Assembly: GCA_965242775.1 (NCBI GenBank)
Contig: CBDETI010000018.1
Location: 116,588 to 180,587, forward strand
Reading direction: 5' to 3'
From: JAWPMT01 sp965242775
GTDB lineage: Bacteria > Bacteroidota > Bacteroidia > Cytophagales > Cyclobacteriaceae
DNA length: 64,000 nucleotides
Part shown: in pieces, positions 46,174-55,510 of the stretch
Numbering within the stretch: the first letter of the stretch is position 1
How the letters are laid out: every line of letters starts with the position of its first letter
Notes under the pieces: model-generated
Database searches by the model: none
Told to the model about the DNA's origin: nothing
Seen by the model: only the letters and a program-made list of their open reading frames with translations
Made by a program: the position numbers and the translations under genes

Positions 46174-48537
46174 ATGAGCTACATAGGAAAATCAGTCAAA
46201 AGGGTCGAGGATAAAAGATTTATCACGGGCCAGGGAAAGTATACAGACGATATTAAGCTTCACAATATGGCCGCGGGTTGCTTTGTTCGCAGCCCCTACG
46301 CGCATGCGACAATCAAAAGTGTGGACACTTCGGAGGCAGCGAATATGCCTGGGGTTGTCGGCGTGTTTACCGGTCAGGATCTGGCGGAGGTGAATGGTGT
46401 GCCCTGCGGGTGGCAGGTCAATTTTAAGAATGGTGACACCATGAAGGAGCCACCTCATCCGATTCTGGTGAAGGATAAGGCCTTGCACATGGGTGATGGG
46501 GTTGCTTTTGTGGTTGCCGAAACCTACGCGCAAGCGAAGGACGCGGCAGAAAAGGTCAAAGTGGATTACGAGAATCACACGGCGGTCTACGATCCGGAAG
46601 AGGCTGTGAAGGACGGGGCGCCATTGGTACATGCGGATGCACCCAATAACAAGTGTTTTGATTGGGCACTGGGAGACCCACTTGACGAGGTGGAGGCAGC
46701 GTTGGCTTCCGCTGCGCATGTCACCACACTCGAACTGACCAATCAGCGAGTAGTACCGAATGCCATCGAACCACGATCGGCCATCGGTCATTACGAAGAT
46801 GCCAACGATAAATATACCCTATACACTACCTCTCAGAATCCGCATTTGACCCGGCTTTTGATGTCTGCATTCGTTTTGGGAATACCCGAACACAAAGTAC
46901 ATGTGATCGCGCCGGATGTTGGAGGTGGTTTTGGTAGCAAGATATTTCACTACATCGAGGAAGTGATGGTGATTTGGGCATCCCGCCAACTGGGCCGTCC
47001 TGTGAAGTGGACAGCCGAACGATCTGAAAGCTTCCTGACGGATGCGCACGGTCGAGACCATAAGACTTCTGTGTCAATGGGTTTTGATGGTGATGGTAAA
47101 ATCGTAGCACTGAAATCAAAGACCTATGCCAATCTGGGAGCGTATTTGAGCACATTTGCTCCAGCAGTTCCGACCTATTTGCATGGAACGCTGATGCAAG
47201 GCCTTTACACCACACCCAAGATCAATGTGGATGTAGATGGCGTTTTTACACATACAAACGCCGTTGATGCTTATCGTGGAGCTGGACGCCCCGAGGCTAC
47301 TTACCAATTGGAGCGAATAATGGATTTGGCTGCGCTGGAGATGGGCATGGACCCGACAGAGCTGAGAAAGAAGAATTTCATTCCCGCCTTTGATGGTGTC
47401 CGTCAGGAAGGGTACGCGACCCGTGTGGCGTTGCAATATGATAGTGGGAACTACGCTCCTGTTGTAGACAAGGCCCTGGAGATGGTCGGTTACGACAAGT
47501 TTAGGGAGGAGCAGAACGCTCAATCCAATGGGAAGTTACTTGGTATTGGATTTTCTACCTACATCGAGGCCTGCGGAATTGCTCCTTCGGCCGTGGTGGG
47601 AGCACTGGGAGCAAGGGCCGGTTTATTTGAGTCTTCACAAGTAAGGGTGCAGCCTACTGGCAAGGTCAGTGTCTATACCGGTTCGCATAGCCATGGGCAG
47701 GGGCATGAAACGACATTTGCCCAGATTGTGGCAGATCGACTAGGGATCGCCCTAGAGGATGTTGAGGTGGTTCATGGTGATTCGGAGGCGGTGGCTTTCG
47801 GAATGGGTACCTATGGCTCCCGATCGTTAGCTGTAGGTGGTTCGGCGATTATGAAGAGTATTGATAAAGTCCTGGAAAAAGGGGCTCAAATCGCCGCTCA
47901 CAAGCTCGAATCAAGGGTAGAGGATCTTGATTTTGCGGAAGGAAAATGGACCGTCAAAGGGACTGACAAATCCATCACTTTTGGTGATGTATCCCTCACG
48001 GCCTACGTGCCTCATGATTATCCTGCGGACCTTGAACCTGGATTGGACTTCTCCAGTTTTTATGATCCGACAAATTTTACCTATCCATTTGGCTGCCATG
48101 TCGCCATTGTCGAAGTTGACAAAGAAACCGGAGCGGTGAAATTAAAACGCTTTATTGCCGTGGACGATGTTGGGAATATTATTAACCCAATGATAGTGGA
48201 TGGACAGATACATGGAGGCTTGGCTCAGGGAATTGGGCAGGCGTTGTTGGAAGGTACATTTTATGATGAGTCCGGGACATTGCTCAATGGCTCCTATATG
48301 GATTATGCGATGCCTCGTGCCGACGATTTGCCGAGTTTCGAAACAGACCGAACGGTAACCCCTTGTCCACACAACCCATTGGGGGTGAAGGGAGCCGGAG
48401 AAGCTGGTTGCATCGGGTCTACTCCAGCGGTGGTTAATGCCGTAATTGATGCACTGTGGAGTGGCGGTCACCAAGTGAAGGATATCGCCATGCCGCTCAT
48501 ACCGGAACGGGTTTGGAACGCGATGCAAAACGGTTGA
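46174..48537 (+). CDS. molybdopterin-binding large subunit, form-II CO-dehydrogenase-like
   Basis: A 787-residue member of the xanthine oxidase family: an N-terminal domain (YIGKSVKRVEDKRFITGQGKYTDDI) and the molybdenum-binding part with VGGGFGSKIF, AYRGAGR at about 366-372, the GQGHETTFAQIVADRLG block and the active-site glutamate in GVKGAGEAGCIG. The AYRGAGR motif is that of form-II CO-dehydrogenase-like enzymes; true CO oxidisers of form I have a selenium-bearing cysteine loop that is absent. The natural substrate, probably an aldehyde or heterocycle, is unknown. It needs molybdenum cytosine or pterin dinucleotide cofactor made elsewhere. Confidence 0.95.
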   Translation: MSYIGKSVKRVEDKRFITGQGKYTDDIKLHNMAAGCFVRSPYAHATIKSVDTSEAANMPGVVGVFTGQDLAEVNGVPCGWQVNFKNGDTMKEPPHPILVKDKALHMGDGVAFVVAETYAQAKDAAEKVKVDYENHTAVYDPEEAVKDGAPLVHADAPNNKCFDWALGDPLDEVEAALASAAHVTTLELTNQRVVPNAIEPRSAIGHYEDANDKYTLYTTSQNPHLTRLLMSAFVLGIPEHKVHVIAPDVGGGFGSKIFHYIEEVMVIWASRQLGRPVKWTAERSESFLTDAHGRDHKTSVSMGFDGDGKIVALKSKTYANLGAYLSTFAPAVPTYLHGTLMQGLYTTPKINVDVDGVFTHTNAVDAYRGAGRPEATYQLERIMDLAALEMGMDPTELRKKNFIPAFDGVRQEGYATRVALQYDSGNYAPVVDKALEMVGYDKFREEQNAQSNGKLLGIGFSTYIEACGIAPSAVVGALGARAGLFESSQVRVQPTGKVSVYTGSHSHGQGHETTFAQIVADRLGIALEDVEVVHGDSEAVAFGMGTYGSRSLAVGGSAIMKSIDKVLEKGAQIAAHKLESRVEDLDFAEGKWTVKGTDKSITFGDVSLTAYVPHDYPADLEPGLDFSSFYDPTNFTYPFGCHVAIVEVDKETGAVKLKRFIAVDDVGNIINPMIVDGQIHGGLAQGIGQALLEGTFYDESGTLLNGSYMDYAMPRADDLPSFETDRTVTPCPHNPLGVKGAGEAGCIGSTPAVVNAVIDALWSGGHQVKDIAMPLIPERVWNAMQNG

Positions 48538-48559
48538 TCAATTAAAATTCAAGAGAAAA

Positions 48560-49405
48560 ATGATACCAAATAATTTCACATATATCAAAGCAAGTTCAGT
48601 AGCTGAGGCATTGGCGGCACTTAATGAACATGGAGATGACGCCAGGTTGCTTGCTGGCGGACATAGTTTGATCCCAGCCCTGAAACTTCGTTTGAATGAA
48701 TATAGCCACCTGGTGGATATTTCGAAAATCGCTGAGCTCAAACAAATCAGTGAAGAGAATGGCCACATTGTCATTGGATCAATGGCAACCCATGCGGAAG
48801 TTCTTAATTCTCCGCTTATCCAGGAAAAATTAGGCTTTTATTCGGAGGCTGCTGACCTGATTGGGGACGTTCAGGTAAGGAATGCCGGGACTATCGGCGG
48901 TAGCATTGCCCACGCCGACCCAGCGGCGGACTGGCCTGCTTTGCTTTTAGCATCTAACGCCTCAGTGCAGGTTCAGGGAGCCGGTGGTTCCCGAGAGATC
49001 AGTGCTGACGATTTTTTTCATGGATTGTATAGCACTGCCCTCGAGGATGGAGAGATCATAACTGCTGTCAGCATACCCATTCGAACTGGGAGTCGCAGCA
49101 AATATGTCAAGTTCATGCAACCGGCTTCCAGGTTCGCGATCGTCGGATGTGCTGTAATGGTCAACGGAAACGGTACCATTGCAGATGCCAGGGTCGCTTT
49201 TACTGGAGTAAGTTCAAAACCTTTTAGAGACACGGCGGTGGAAGATGCACTTAAGGGACGATCACTTGATGCAGGCACGATTGAGGAAGTAGCCAGATTG
49301 GCGGCAGAGGGCGTGAGTGTTATGAGTGACAGCTATGCTTCTGAAAATTACCGCAAACAAATGGCAAAAGTTTATTGCAAGCGTGCCTTGGCAGGCTTGA
49401 GTTAA
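48560..49405 (+). CDS. FAD-binding medium subunit of the molybdoenzyme
   Basis: A 281-residue protein with the FAD-binding motifs LLAGGHSLIPALKLRL and TIGGSIAHADPAADWPALLLA, and a C-terminal CO-dehydrogenase flavoprotein domain (VAFTGVSSKPFRDTAVEDAL). It passes electrons from the iron-sulfur subunit to quinones or another acceptor. It is the third gene of the S-L-M operon, 22 bases after the large-subunit gene, and a terminator follows at 49430. Confidence 0.95.
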   Translation: MIPNNFTYIKASSVAEALAALNEHGDDARLLAGGHSLIPALKLRLNEYSHLVDISKIAELKQISEENGHIVIGSMATHAEVLNSPLIQEKLGFYSEAADLIGDVQVRNAGTIGGSIAHADPAADWPALLLASNASVQVQGAGGSREISADDFFHGLYSTALEDGEIITAVSIPIRTGSRSKYVKFMQPASRFAIVGCAVMVNGNGTIADARVAFTGVSSKPFRDTAVEDALKGRSLDAGTIEEVARLAAEGVSVMSDSYASENYRKQMAKVYCKRALAGLS

Positions 49406-49429
49406 AATCGACTTATCACCTAACACCCG

Positions 49430-49470
49430 GGCTGGTCGCTGAGTTAAACTAGGCGGTCAGCCTCTTTTTT
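49430..49470 (+). terminator. intrinsic terminator after the molybdoenzyme trio
   Basis: GGCTGGTCGC (49430-49439) pairs with GCGGTCAGCC (49453-49462) through ten pairs, two of them G-U, followed by TCTTTTTTG. This separates the enzyme genes from the maturation genes after it. Confidence 0.75.
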
Positions 49471-49540
49471 GTCCAGTCATTTTAAGTTTATATCAACCAG
49501 GTGGCAAATTTGAGCTACTCCCGATTAGAAATATTAGAAG

Positions 49541-50431
49541 ATGAGAAATAAGCTCCAGGAAATAACCAAAAGCTTACGACAGCACGGATACGTCGCCGAC
49601 GATGCCATTAGCATGTCGATCCACCTGTCCCAATTGCTGAAAAAACCCATTTTGATCGAAGGTCCGGCAGGGGTTGGCAAGACGGCAATTGCCCAGGTGA
49701 TGGCTAATATTATGCACACCGAACTCATCAGGTTACAATGCTACGAAGGCTTGGATGCCAATCAGGCGATTTATGAGTGGAACTATCAGCGGCAGTTACT
49801 TCAAATAAAGCTAATGGAGGAAGAACAGGTCTCTCTCAAAGAAAAGGAGGATGCCATTTTTTCCCGAAAGTTCTTAATGGAGCGGCCGTTGATGCAGGCC
49901 ATTCAGTCACCCGAACCTGTGGTGTTGTTAATTGATGAAGTGGATCGGGCCGATGAGGAATTTGAAAGTTTTCTTTTGGAGTTACTATCTGAGTGGCAGA
50001 TCACCATCCCCGAAATTGGAACCATCCTCAGTCAAAGTATCCCGCAGGTAATTTTGACAGGCAATCGAACACGTGAGCTTTCCGAAGCACTTAGGAGAAG
50101 ATGCCTCTATCTGTTTATCGATTATCCGTCTTTTGACAAAGAAATCGAGATAGTACAAGGAAAAGTGCCGAATATCGATGCGGTCCTGGCTAGAGAAATC
50201 TGCGCTTTTATGGCCGAGTTGCGGCTCATGCAATTGGAAAAAGTACCGGGGGTGGCGGAGACACTGGACTGGGCAACATCATTGGCCGAGATGCACTACG
50301 ATCATCTAGAAAAAGAGATAGTGGAATCCACCCTCGGAGTTATCCTGAAGGATTGGGACGATACTCGAGTGGCACAAGATTCTTTGTCAGAGTTATTCGA
50401 TAAGGTCAAGGTACGATTGAAGGTGAATTAG
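49541..50431 (+). CDS. MoxR-type AAA+ ATPase (CoxD-like maturation factor)
   Basis: A 296-residue AAA+ protein with Walker A EGPAGVGKTAIAQ (residues 40-52), Walker B VVLLIDEVDRADEEFE, sensor 1 VILTGNRTRELSEAL and arginine finger LRRRCLYLF. In cox clusters CoxD helps insert sulfur and copper into the molybdenum site (established for CO dehydrogenase). Here it follows the enzyme genes and precedes the VWA gene by one base, so it likely matures this molybdoenzyme. Confidence 0.92.
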   Translation: MRNKLQEITKSLRQHGYVADDAISMSIHLSQLLKKPILIEGPAGVGKTAIAQVMANIMHTELIRLQCYEGLDANQAIYEWNYQRQLLQIKLMEEEQVSLKEKEDAIFSRKFLMERPLMQAIQSPEPVVLLIDEVDRADEEFESFLLELLSEWQITIPEIGTILSQSIPQVILTGNRTRELSEALRRRCLYLFIDYPSFDKEIEIVQGKVPNIDAVLAREICAFMAELRLMQLEKVPGVAETLDWATSLAEMHYDHLEKEIVESTLGVILKDWDDTRVAQDSLSELFDKVKVRLKVN

Positions 50432-50432
50432 T

Positions 50433-51578
50433 GTGAAACGACAAACCGCACTTTCCAGCCACATTGTTCAGTTTGCTCGATTTCTAAGATCCCACCAATA
50501 CAACCTGGGTCCGGAAGAAGAGCAGGATGCCCTAACCTCCTTAACTTCTATCGACTGGTCAGAACCCACTCAATTCAAACAAGCATTAAAGACTACCTTT
50601 TGCAAGGGATTTGATCAATCGATAACCTTTGACAGCTTGTACAGCCAATATTGGTCCGAGTTGACAAAGGCCGTGGATTCTAAGCAGAAGGATGTAGAGG
50701 AAGAACGACCTCAACCACAACAGCAAGTTGCACCAAGTATCCAGGTAATAAAAAACTGGCTCCATGGACACAGGGATAATCAAGAGGAAGAGGATATCCG
50801 TCGAGCGAGTGATGAACACGGAGTAGCTAACCCGGATTTAGCAGTTTTTGCCTCGGGCTACCAACGAGAATGGCGGGAAGTGGTACTCCTGCTGCAACGA
50901 TACGTTGAGAAAAAAAAGTCAAGGAGAAGGGTGCATTCCCGAAAGCCGGCCGAATTGAATTACCGGAAAATACTGCGTCAAAGCATGCTCAAAGGAGGAG
51001 AGATACATCAATTCGATTTTAAAAAGCGGAAATTGAATCGAACTAATATTTTGCTGTTTTGTGATGTGAGCAAGTCCATGGAACTATATAGCAAATTCAT
51101 TATTCAAATGATGTATGCGTTACAAAACAGCTCACTGCAGATTTACTGTTATGTGTTTAGTACGAGGCTCCAGGATATTTCCAGACGCATGCGACGTGAG
51201 CGGTTATCCTCGGCGTTGAAAGGCGTTTCGGACCAGGTTGCAGATTGGTCAGGCGGTACGCTCATTGGCTCAAGCCTGGAAGAGTTTTTAGAAAAGCATG
51301 CACGCAAAGTTCTAAGGAAAAATACCTTTTCGTTTATTGTAAGCGATGGCTGGGATGCCGGAGATATTGCACTCTTGGAGAAAAGCCTGCGAAGGTTGAA
51401 AAGTAGGAGCGAAAAACTTCTATGGATCAACCCCCTGGCAAAAACGGAAGATTTTCAGCCAAGGGTTATGGGTATGAAAGCGGCGATGCCGTACATAGAC
51501 CACTTGATCCCGGCGCTTAACGTCAGTACACTTAAGCGGCATCTTGGAGGTCACAGACAACACGGCCCATTGCGCTAG
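50433..51578 (+). CDS. VWA-domain CoxE-like protein
   Basis: A 381-residue protein starting at GTG one base after the ATPase stop. The N-terminal half is helical with a basic stretch (EKKKSRRRVHSRKPAELNYRKILRQSML) and the C-terminal half is a von Willebrand A domain with the MIDAS motif FCDVSKSMELY, the threonine in SGGTLIGSSLEEF and FIVSDGWDAGD. This is the CoxE family, the partner of MoxR ATPases in maturation of molybdoenzymes. It converges on the CHAT gene with 14 bases between. Confidence 0.9.
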   Translation: MKRQTALSSHIVQFARFLRSHQYNLGPEEEQDALTSLTSIDWSEPTQFKQALKTTFCKGFDQSITFDSLYSQYWSELTKAVDSKQKDVEEERPQPQQQVAPSIQVIKNWLHGHRDNQEEEDIRRASDEHGVANPDLAVFASGYQREWREVVLLLQRYVEKKKSRRRVHSRKPAELNYRKILRQSMLKGGEIHQFDFKKRKLNRTNILLFCDVSKSMELYSKFIIQMMYALQNSSLQIYCYVFSTRLQDISRRMRRERLSSALKGVSDQVADWSGGTLIGSSLEEFLEKHARKVLRKNTFSFIVSDGWDAGDIALLEKSLRRLKSRSEKLLWINPLAKTEDFQPRVMGMKAAMPYIDHLIPALNVSTLKRHLGGHRQHGPLR

Positions 51579-51592
51579 CAAAAATTGGATCT

Positions 51593-54500
51593 TCACCTGG
51601 AAAAGCGTTGGCTTTTTCTTACTAGCAGCCATGTTACTATTATCAATGATGCGATAGAGAAGACAATAACAAAGAACTGCTTGTTTGTCCCGGAGGATAT
51701 GGGAGCCTGGTTTCCGACCACAACAAAACCTGCCCAAAAACGAGGATGAGACTTAATGTGGTCGGCATTCCGAAGGAAGTCCAATTTAGCTTGCCTGATG
51801 GCCATGTCTTTCGACTGACCAGACGCAATATTTTGATAAAAATTATTCATCAATTGAGCCGTTGACTGATCGTCCACAGACCATAAGCTGGCAATTATAC
51901 TTGGGCACCCGGCATAGGCAAAGGCACGCGCCAGGCTCATTATACCTTCACGCCCTTGCATTTTACCAAGTCCTGTCTTGCACGCACTCAGCACCACCAG
52001 ACTGGCGGGAATGTCCATGTTATAAAGTTCGTAGGTGTGCAGTATGCCATCTTCTTCAGCGTCATCTCCCTGATAAAATAGTAGTCTCGATTTAAGGGGA
52101 TCCTCGTCATCAACGAAGGCATGCATGGCAAGATGTAGTATGCCGTGATCTGCTGCATGTTGTTTGAAGGCTTCTTCCGTTGCTTTTTTTCCGAAGCGGA
52201 AGTCCCCCTTGAAATGATTGCTGATTTCGCTAATTTCCTTTGTGTTCCACTTGAGCGGCGCCACCTGATCCCTGAATATTGAGGGTAATTGACCTTTTTG
52301 TGCGCCGGAATTATTGTAAGAGGGTGCAAAAGCCAAAACAGAGCCAATGGGTTCAGTTGTTGTGTCGGGTGTGGTCTTGCGCAAAAACTCTGCAGACAGC
52401 CCGTAACTAATAGCATATCTTTTCAACAGATAATCAAGGTCCTTGAAATTTTCATTTGGTGGGGGTAGAGTATCCATTGAGAATAATCCCCAGGGAACGT
52501 GAGCGAGTTTGCTGTTCGGTATAATAATCAGATGTTTGATTTCGCTGGTAAAACCTTGTAAGGCCGAAGAAATAAGGCGATTATATAGCATCGAAGAGGA
52601 CTGGTGAAAACGGCTAACCCTTCCTTTGGGATCAAGGTTTTCGGTCTTGGACTCGAAAAAGTTCGTATAATTTTTCATCGCTATGTCCAATGATGAATCG
52701 ATTGCTATTTGATGAAGCCGAAACGTTGAATGGGTAATTGCGAAAATGTGGAGGCGCTTGTCGCCAGCAAAATACTCCAAAAGCACTTGGTCCGGTTGCA
52801 ATGACTGTTGGATTTGCTTCACATTGGTCGTTCCAACATCGTACTTCAATTGATAGTATTTTGGATACCGGGATTCAAGCAACTGCGTGATCGAATCAAG
52901 TTCCTGTCTCAAGTGAAAAAGTTTCAGCTGATACCGGTTCAATCTGCTGGAATCTTCCGTTGTATTTGCAGTTTTCGCTGCATTGATCTGAGTGATGTTG
53001 TAGGATATGCTTCGCTTGATGGATTGCTCCTTTTGCAATAAAGCAGGCGGTAGCCCACTAAATTTCTTGGCTTGCATATCAGTGATCTGGTTCATCAGAA
53101 CCGCGGCCCTACTGCTCTCGGCAAATCCGAAGGCATAGGAAGCATATTGCTCTTCCTGTGCAATTTTGTAGAGATCATAACTAATTCGTACGGCGCCCTC
53201 GTAGACCTTAGATATAGTTTCGCCGAACCTTACTTTGTCGTCATATCGTACGTGGTAAAGCCTCATTTTTTTGATCAAAGTGTCACATAGTTGATAGGTC
53301 TGGAACGCGAACCGGAGGTCCGAGGTGTCTTTTGTTACCCGATAAACCTCATCAAATATTTGCGCTTTTAGCAGTAGGGAGCGCAGCAGACCCTCCTGAT
53401 TGGTCAGATCCATGTGTGAGGAGGGATTGGCGTAAATGGACGTGTCCTGAAATGCTACACCATTACTATTAAGTGATTTCTGCAAGTAAGCGAGCGCCTC
53501 ATTGTGTCGACCCTGTAAGGCCGATAAATGCGCCATACTGTAGTAGGAAGTTGACAGTGGAACAGCGGATGTTCCAAAGAGTCGTTTTCTTGTAGTCAGA
53601 CCCTTTTCATAGTACAACCTGGCGTTGGTGGAATCACCTATTTGCAAATAAACATCTCCAAGGATATCAAATGTGCGCGCACTTGTTTCTTCATATTCGG
53701 AATGAGTTTTTTGTTGAAAGTCCAGGGCCAACTGCAGGTGAACAAGTGCCATTTCATAGTCAGCCATTTGGGAGTAAGAGGATCCCATGTTGCTATGGAC
53801 GATGGCCAGATTATGGTGGTCATTCATACTTTCAAATACTTTCACAGACTTGGCATAATAGCGCAAAGCCATATCATATTTTTTTCGTTCGGAATAGCTT
53901 ATCGCAAGTCCGTTGTAGGGATTTGCAATGGAGGGGTGATCCTTACCCAAGAACCGGATCGTGTGATCTATGGCCTTTCGAAAATTTTCTTCACCTTTCT
54001 CATAAGAGGAGACGAATGTATGTGCCATACCAAGATTGGAACTGGCGGCTATCAAATCCGTCGGAGCTGAGTCAGCACGATTCTCCAAAACCTTCACTGC
54101 CAAACCCAAGCTCTCCATGGCCTTATCCATTTGCCAGGTCTCAAGATACAATGCACCCAGGTTGGCCAGGGTTTTTGCATACTCACCATGCGTGGTTCCA
54201 AAAATTGATGCTTTAATGGATAGCGACTTTTGGTAGTAGTCGATGGCCAGGTCAAAGTCACCGATTCGAGTTTGTATCACTCCAAGTATATTGTATGTGA
54301 AGGCAAGGTCTCGGTGATTACTGTCCAGTTTTTTCTCTCGCAACTCAAGCGCTTTTGAGCTTTGATTAAGGGCATCCTGGAGTTCTCCCTTAAAAAAGTG
54401 CAGGATTCCCTTATTGCTATAAACGGCGGCCCATTCAATATGCGCTGGGGATAGTTGATTCGTACATACTTCAGCCGCTTTCCGGACATATTCTTCAGCA

Positions 54501-54763
54501 GCAGCGATATTATATGATCGCCAGCTCACTTCGGAAAGCTTGTTAAGCATCGTGGCATATTGTCGCCAATCGCCAGATTTTTGGTGCCACGCGGCGACTT
54601 TTTCGAAAAGAGGCTGTGCCTTCACATATTCCCCGACCAGCAAAAGTGAGTCAGCCGTCTGACGGCACTTTGTAAGGTTAGTGGTATCCGGCAGTTGTAC
54701 GGAATAGCCGATGTGTGTCAGGGTATGAAAAATCAAGATACCTAGGGTGCGATGAAGTAGCAT
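51593..54763 (-). CDS. TPR-CHAT protein with C-terminal membrane anchor
   Basis: A 1056-residue protein with a signal peptide-like start (MLLHRTLGILIFHTLTHIGYS), a long array of TPR repeats (about residues 30-560), a coiled coil (LLQKEQSIKRSISYNITQIN) and a CHAT domain at about 740-1025. The CHAT dyad is present: His881 in LHLAMHAFVDDEDP and Cys928 in VVLSACKTGLGKMQGREG. A membrane helix near the end (FFVIVFSIASLIIVTWLLV) is followed by a basic tail. CHAT domains are caspase-like proteases; the TPR array would bind a target or a sensor. It is transcribed after the ECF sigma factor and anti-sigma-like genes. Confidence 0.9.
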   Translation of the reverse strand: MLLHRTLGILIFHTLTHIGYSVQLPDTTNLTKCRQTADSLLLVGEYVKAQPLFEKVAAWHQKSGDWRQYATMLNKLSEVSWRSYNIAAAEEYVRKAAEVCTNQLSPAHIEWAAVYSNKGILHFFKGELQDALNQSSKALELREKKLDSNHRDLAFTYNILGVIQTRIGDFDLAIDYYQKSLSIKASIFGTTHGEYAKTLANLGALYLETWQMDKAMESLGLAVKVLENRADSAPTDLIAASSNLGMAHTFVSSYEKGEENFRKAIDHTIRFLGKDHPSIANPYNGLAISYSERKKYDMALRYYAKSVKVFESMNDHHNLAIVHSNMGSSYSQMADYEMALVHLQLALDFQQKTHSEYEETSARTFDILGDVYLQIGDSTNARLYYEKGLTTRKRLFGTSAVPLSTSYYSMAHLSALQGRHNEALAYLQKSLNSNGVAFQDTSIYANPSSHMDLTNQEGLLRSLLLKAQIFDEVYRVTKDTSDLRFAFQTYQLCDTLIKKMRLYHVRYDDKVRFGETISKVYEGAVRISYDLYKIAQEEQYASYAFGFAESSRAAVLMNQITDMQAKKFSGLPPALLQKEQSIKRSISYNITQINAAKTANTTEDSSRLNRYQLKLFHLRQELDSITQLLESRYPKYYQLKYDVGTTNVKQIQQSLQPDQVLLEYFAGDKRLHIFAITHSTFRLHQIAIDSSLDIAMKNYTNFFESKTENLDPKGRVSRFHQSSSMLYNRLISSALQGFTSEIKHLIIIPNSKLAHVPWGLFSMDTLPPPNENFKDLDYLLKRYAISYGLSAEFLRKTTPDTTTEPIGSVLAFAPSYNNSGAQKGQLPSIFRDQVAPLKWNTKEISEISNHFKGDFRFGKKATEEAFKQHAADHGILHLAMHAFVDDEDPLKSRLLFYQGDDAEEDGILHTYELYNMDIPASLVVLSACKTGLGKMQGREGIMSLARAFAYAGCPSIIASLWSVDDQSTAQLMNNFYQNIASGQSKDMAIRQAKLDFLRNADHIKSHPRFWAGFVVVGNQAPISSGTNKQFFVIVFSIASLIIVTWLLVRKSQRFSR

Positions 54764-54796
54764 GATTGTGTGTTTAGGTTGATGTTGCGGGTTATT

Positions 54797-54820
54797 GACA
54801 ATTATCTAGCTACAATTGTC
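54797..54820. repeat. 7-bp inverted repeat in front of the TPR-CHAT gene
   Basis: GACAATT at 54797-54803 and AATTGTC at 54814-54820 form a perfect stem between the anti-sigma-like gene and the CHAT gene. There is no T-run after it, so it is more likely an operator or mRNA structure than a terminator. Confidence 0.4.
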
Positions 54821-54832
54821 CGGTAAAAACAG

Positions 54833-55510
54833 TCACTCCATTGATTCTAGTATTTGCTGGGACTGGGTGTAGCCATAGCCCCCGGTGGGCACTTTTTTGA
54901 GATAAAAAGCAGCTGAATCCTCCTGCGAACTTGCCAATTTGATCAGGGCCTTGTACCATATTTTATGATTTTTGAAAATGGATCGCTCATCAACCAAGTC
55001 CAAATGCTGATCGGCTAGTTGGAATTGATCGAGTTGCATGTAACACATTGCCAGATAGAAGTTGGAGGTATCGGAACGACGCAAAAGCCGTAGCTCTGAA
55101 ATTGCGTCTTCATAGGCCCCATCCGAATAAAGTCTCCAAGCCTTGATGGAATGGGTTGGAGACCGAGTTGTGCTGATGTCCGGATACGGTTCAAAATGGG
55201 TTTGAAATAACTCATAAGAGCTCGGTTGATCAAAGCCTACCCATAAGAAAAAACCTAATAGCGCCGCCGCTGCTGATGCTGGTATCAGCCAGAATCGCCT
55301 GTTTTTCCTTTCTGAGTCGATGAGCCGACCGGTTTCCGATCTGATGGCATTGAGTTTGATTATTTCTATAGCCTGTCTATAACTTTCGAATTCTTCCTGC
55401 AGCAATTCGTTGTGCCCTAGCTCTTCTTCCAACGCGAGCTTCTCTGAGTTTGTCATCCTTCCGCTCAGGTAGTCGTCAAAGCGATCGATATCGTTTTCCC
55501 TGTTACTCAT
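54833..55510 (-). CDS. one-TM anti-sigma-like protein with TPR tail
   Basis: A 225-residue protein. The N-terminus (FDDYLSGRMTNSEKLALEEELGHNELLQEEFESYRQAIE) resembles the sigma-binding region of anti-sigma factors without a zinc motif; a membrane helix follows (FWLIPASAAAALLGFFLWVGF, about 74-94), then a periplasmic part with helical repeats (AWRLYSDGAYEDAISELRLL, FYLAMCYMQLDQFQLADQHL). It overlaps the start of the sigma factor gene by 8 bases and precedes the CHAT gene. The layout suggests a membrane sensor that holds the sigma factor until a signal arrives. Confidence 0.75.
   Translation of the reverse strand: MSNRENDIDRFDDYLSGRMTNSEKLALEEELGHNELLQEEFESYRQAIEIIKLNAIRSETGRLIDSERKNRRFWLIPASAAAALLGFFLWVGFDQPSSYELFQTHFEPYPDISTTRSPTHSIKAWRLYSDGAYEDAISELRLLRRSDTSNFYLAMCYMQLDQFQLADQHLDLVDERSIFKNHKIWYKALIKLASSQEDSAAFYLKKVPTGGYGYTQSQQILESME

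Noticed and set aside
46192..46791. Minus-strand frame of 199 residues inside the large molybdoenzyme subunit
   Set aside because: It is antisense to well-conserved coding sequence and has no protein-like features.
46174..48537. True (form-I) CO dehydrogenase
   Set aside because: The large subunit has AYRGAGR rather than the cysteine-containing form-I active-site loop, and gene order is S-L-M.
53671..54216. Plus-strand frame of 181 residues inside the TPR-CHAT gene
   Set aside because: It is antisense to the TPR repeats and arises from their repetitive codon use.
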